From Blautia hansenii (GTDB taxonomy: Bacteria; Bacillota; Clostridia; Lachnospirales; Lachnospiraceae): DNA of 64,000 nucleotides. The stretch spans positions 1-64,000 of the forward strand of contig NZ_JAAITA010000006.1 of NCBI RefSeq assembly GCF_013304445.1, read 5' to 3'. The notes under the pieces are model-generated. The model ran no database searches. It saw only the letters and a list, made by a program, of their open reading frames with translations, and had not been told where the DNA came from. This document shows positions 62,609-64,000 of this stretch, piece by piece (positions within the stretch are counted from its first letter, which is position 1; every line of letters starts with the position of its first letter). Made by a program: the position numbers and the translations under genes.

Positions 62609-64000
62609 ATGAAAGAGGAATTGCTGTTTGGTGCGGCTTATTATGCGGAATATATGCCATATGAGAGAATTGACCGGGATATGGAAATGATGAAGCAGGC
62701 AGGTATGAATGTTCTGCGTATTGCAGAATCCACCTGGAGTACGCTGGAACCTCATGACAATGTATTTGATTTTTCTTTTCTTGATAAGGTGCTTGAGGCC
62801 GCAGAGCGAGAAAACCTTTCCGTCATTGTGGGAACGCCTACTTATGCTGTTCCTGCCTGGCTGGTAAAGAAAGACCCGGCGGTGCTGGCGGTTACAAAGG
62901 AAAGACAGGAATTATACGGCAGACGGCAGAACATGGACATTATGAATGAGACTTTCCGTTTCCATGCAGAACGGGTGATCCGGAAATTACTGGAGCATAC
63001 CGCAGGCAGACGCTGTGTCATAGGATTTCAGATTGACAATGAAACCAAGCATTACGGTACGGCATCTCCCGGGGTACAGGCGCTTTTTGTGGAATATTTG
63101 AAAGAAACTTTCGGGACAACGGGGAAACTGAATGAAACCTTCGGGCTGGCGTACTGGAGCAATTCTGTTCATTCCTGGGAAGATTTTCCGGATATGAGAG
63201 GCTGTATCAACGGCGGCCTGGCCAGTGAATTTGAAAAGTTCCAGAGAAAACTGGCGGCAGAGTATTTAAGCTGGCAGGCGGACCTTGTAAGAGCCTATAA
63301 ACGGGAAGACCAGTTTATCACCCACAATCTGGATTTTGAATGGAAGAAATTCGGTGCGGATATTGCCCAGGATGGATACTCTTATGGAGTGCAGCCGGAT
63401 ATCAACCACTATGAGGCAGCAAAGTGCCTGACGATTGCGGGCACTGATATTTATCATCCTACACAGGATTTTCTTACAGGGGCGGAGATTGCCTTTGGAG
63501 GAGATGAAATACGCAGCCTTAAGCAGGAAAATTACTTTGTGCTGGAGTGCCAGGCCCAGGCTTTTAAATATTGGACGCCTTATCCGGGACAGCTTCGTCT
63601 TCAGGCATACAGCCATCTGGCCAGTGGCGCTAAAGGGCTGATGTACTGGAACTGGCATTCCATTCACAATGGATATGAAACTTATTGGAAAGGGCTTTTG
63701 AGCCACGATTTGGATACCAATCCCACTTATGAGGAAGCCTGTGTCTTTGGCAGAGAATGGAAAAATCTGGGAAAGAAGCTTATCGGGCTAAAGAAAAAAA
63801 ACAGAATTGCCCTTTTGGTGGATAATCAGTGTCTGACTGCCATGAAGTGGTTTCCTATTGACAGGGATTTAAGCTATAATGATGTAGTGCGCTGGGCTTA
63901 CGACAGCCTTTATGAGATGAATCTGGAGTGCGATGTGGTGGATGTGCAGGCCGTAGACATGAGTCGGTACGACATGATTGTAACGCCTGCCCTGTACAGC
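62609..64000 (+). CDS. GH42 beta-galactosidase, cut by the window end
   Basis: 464 codons are present with no stop before the window ends. It opens MKEELLFGAAYYAEY with GGAGAG upstream, followed by GMNVLRIAESTWSTLEP, typical for GH42. Acid/base Glu145 lies in GFQIDNETKHY. AKGLMYWNWHSIHNGYE of the barrel end and the start of the trimerisation domain follow. It is the third gene of the GH5-symporter transcript and releases galactose from short glycosides. Confidence 0.93.
   Translation, partial: MKEELLFGAAYYAEYMPYERIDRDMEMMKQAGMNVLRIAESTWSTLEPHDNVFDFSFLDKVLEAAERENLSVIVGTPTYAVPAWLVKKDPAVLAVTKERQELYGRRQNMDIMNETFRFHAERVIRKLLEHTAGRRCVIGFQIDNETKHYGTASPGVQALFVEYLKETFGTTGKLNETFGLAYWSNSVHSWEDFPDMRGCINGGLASEFEKFQRKLAAEYLSWQADLVRAYKREDQFITHNLDFEWKKFGADIAQDGYSYGVQPDINHYEAAKCLTIAGTDIYHPTQDFLTGAEIAFGGDEIRSLKQENYFVLECQAQAFKYWTPYPGQLRLQAYSHLASGAKGLMYWNWHSIHNGYETYWKGLLSHDLDTNPTYEEACVFGREWKNLGKKLIGLKKKNRIALLVDNQCLTAMKWFPIDRDLSYNDVVRWAYDSLYEMNLECDVVDVQAVDMSRYDMIVTPALYS

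Noticed and set aside
1-64000. CRISPR arrays and full insertion sequences
   Set aside because: No regularly spaced repeats and no transposase genes were found on either strand.

Overview
The window looks like chromosome of a gut Lachnospiraceae (Blautia or Ruminococcus gnavus group is my guess from protein style: DUF4250, DUF2935, clostridial AsnS and ClpB, GH43/GH42 sugar loci). It carries the right-hand part of an integrated conjugative element (ICE). The genus is inferred, not shown.

Region 1 (1 to about 14.5 kb) is ICE DNA. A leftward conjugation block encodes an S1-domain protein, a VirD4/TraG coupling protein, a replication-relaxation-like protein, and DUF6100- and DUF5697-like proteins. 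An AT-rich rightward cargo block follows: a class II lanthipeptide precursor whose core closely resembles actagardine, its LanM synthetase, a degenerate ABC-ATPase-like protein and a polytopic membrane protein, then DUF1648-like, DUF3788 and ClbS/DfsB-like genes. A 39-codon tyrosine-recombinase remnant and two leftward regulatory genes complete the element. It ends in a 3' fragment of tRNA-Cys directly before an intact tRNA-Asn, which suggests that insertion into tRNA-Cys split a Cys-Asn tRNA pair.

Region 2 (14.5 to 28.4 kb) is ordinary chromosome: a conserved small protein, a methyltransferase, a large membrane-anchored protein with a C39-like tail, an M29 aminopeptidase with a regulator, a YfcC-type transporter that appears internally deleted beside an M20 peptidase, AsnS, and an SbcD/SbcC-like pair.

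Region 3 (28.4 to 40.9 kb) holds a DUF2935 protein, a large UvrD-type helicase with an embedded nuclease-like insert, and a complete type I Wadjet operon (jetABCD). The SMC gene jetC is broken by one in-frame amber codon where a Gln codon is expected.

Region 4 (40.9 to 47 kb) has a MerR/methyltransferase fusion divergent from a histidinol-dehydrogenase-family gene whose promoter has the 19-bp spacer typical of MerR control. A FadR-type GntR regulator, an Ldh2-family dehydrogenase with a GntR operator at its promoter, and malic enzyme follow.

Region 5 (47 to 56 kb) has a diguanylate cyclase, clpB with a CIRCE-like site, a DUF4250 protein, and a BceRS-BceAB-type peptide-antibiotic sensing and resistance module with a clear operator palindrome.

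Region 6 (56 to 64 kb) is a glycan-use locus: AraC regulator, GH43, a second AraC regulator divergent from GH5 with 20-bp-spaced direct repeats between them, a GPH-family symporter, and a GH42 beta-galactosidase cut by the window end.
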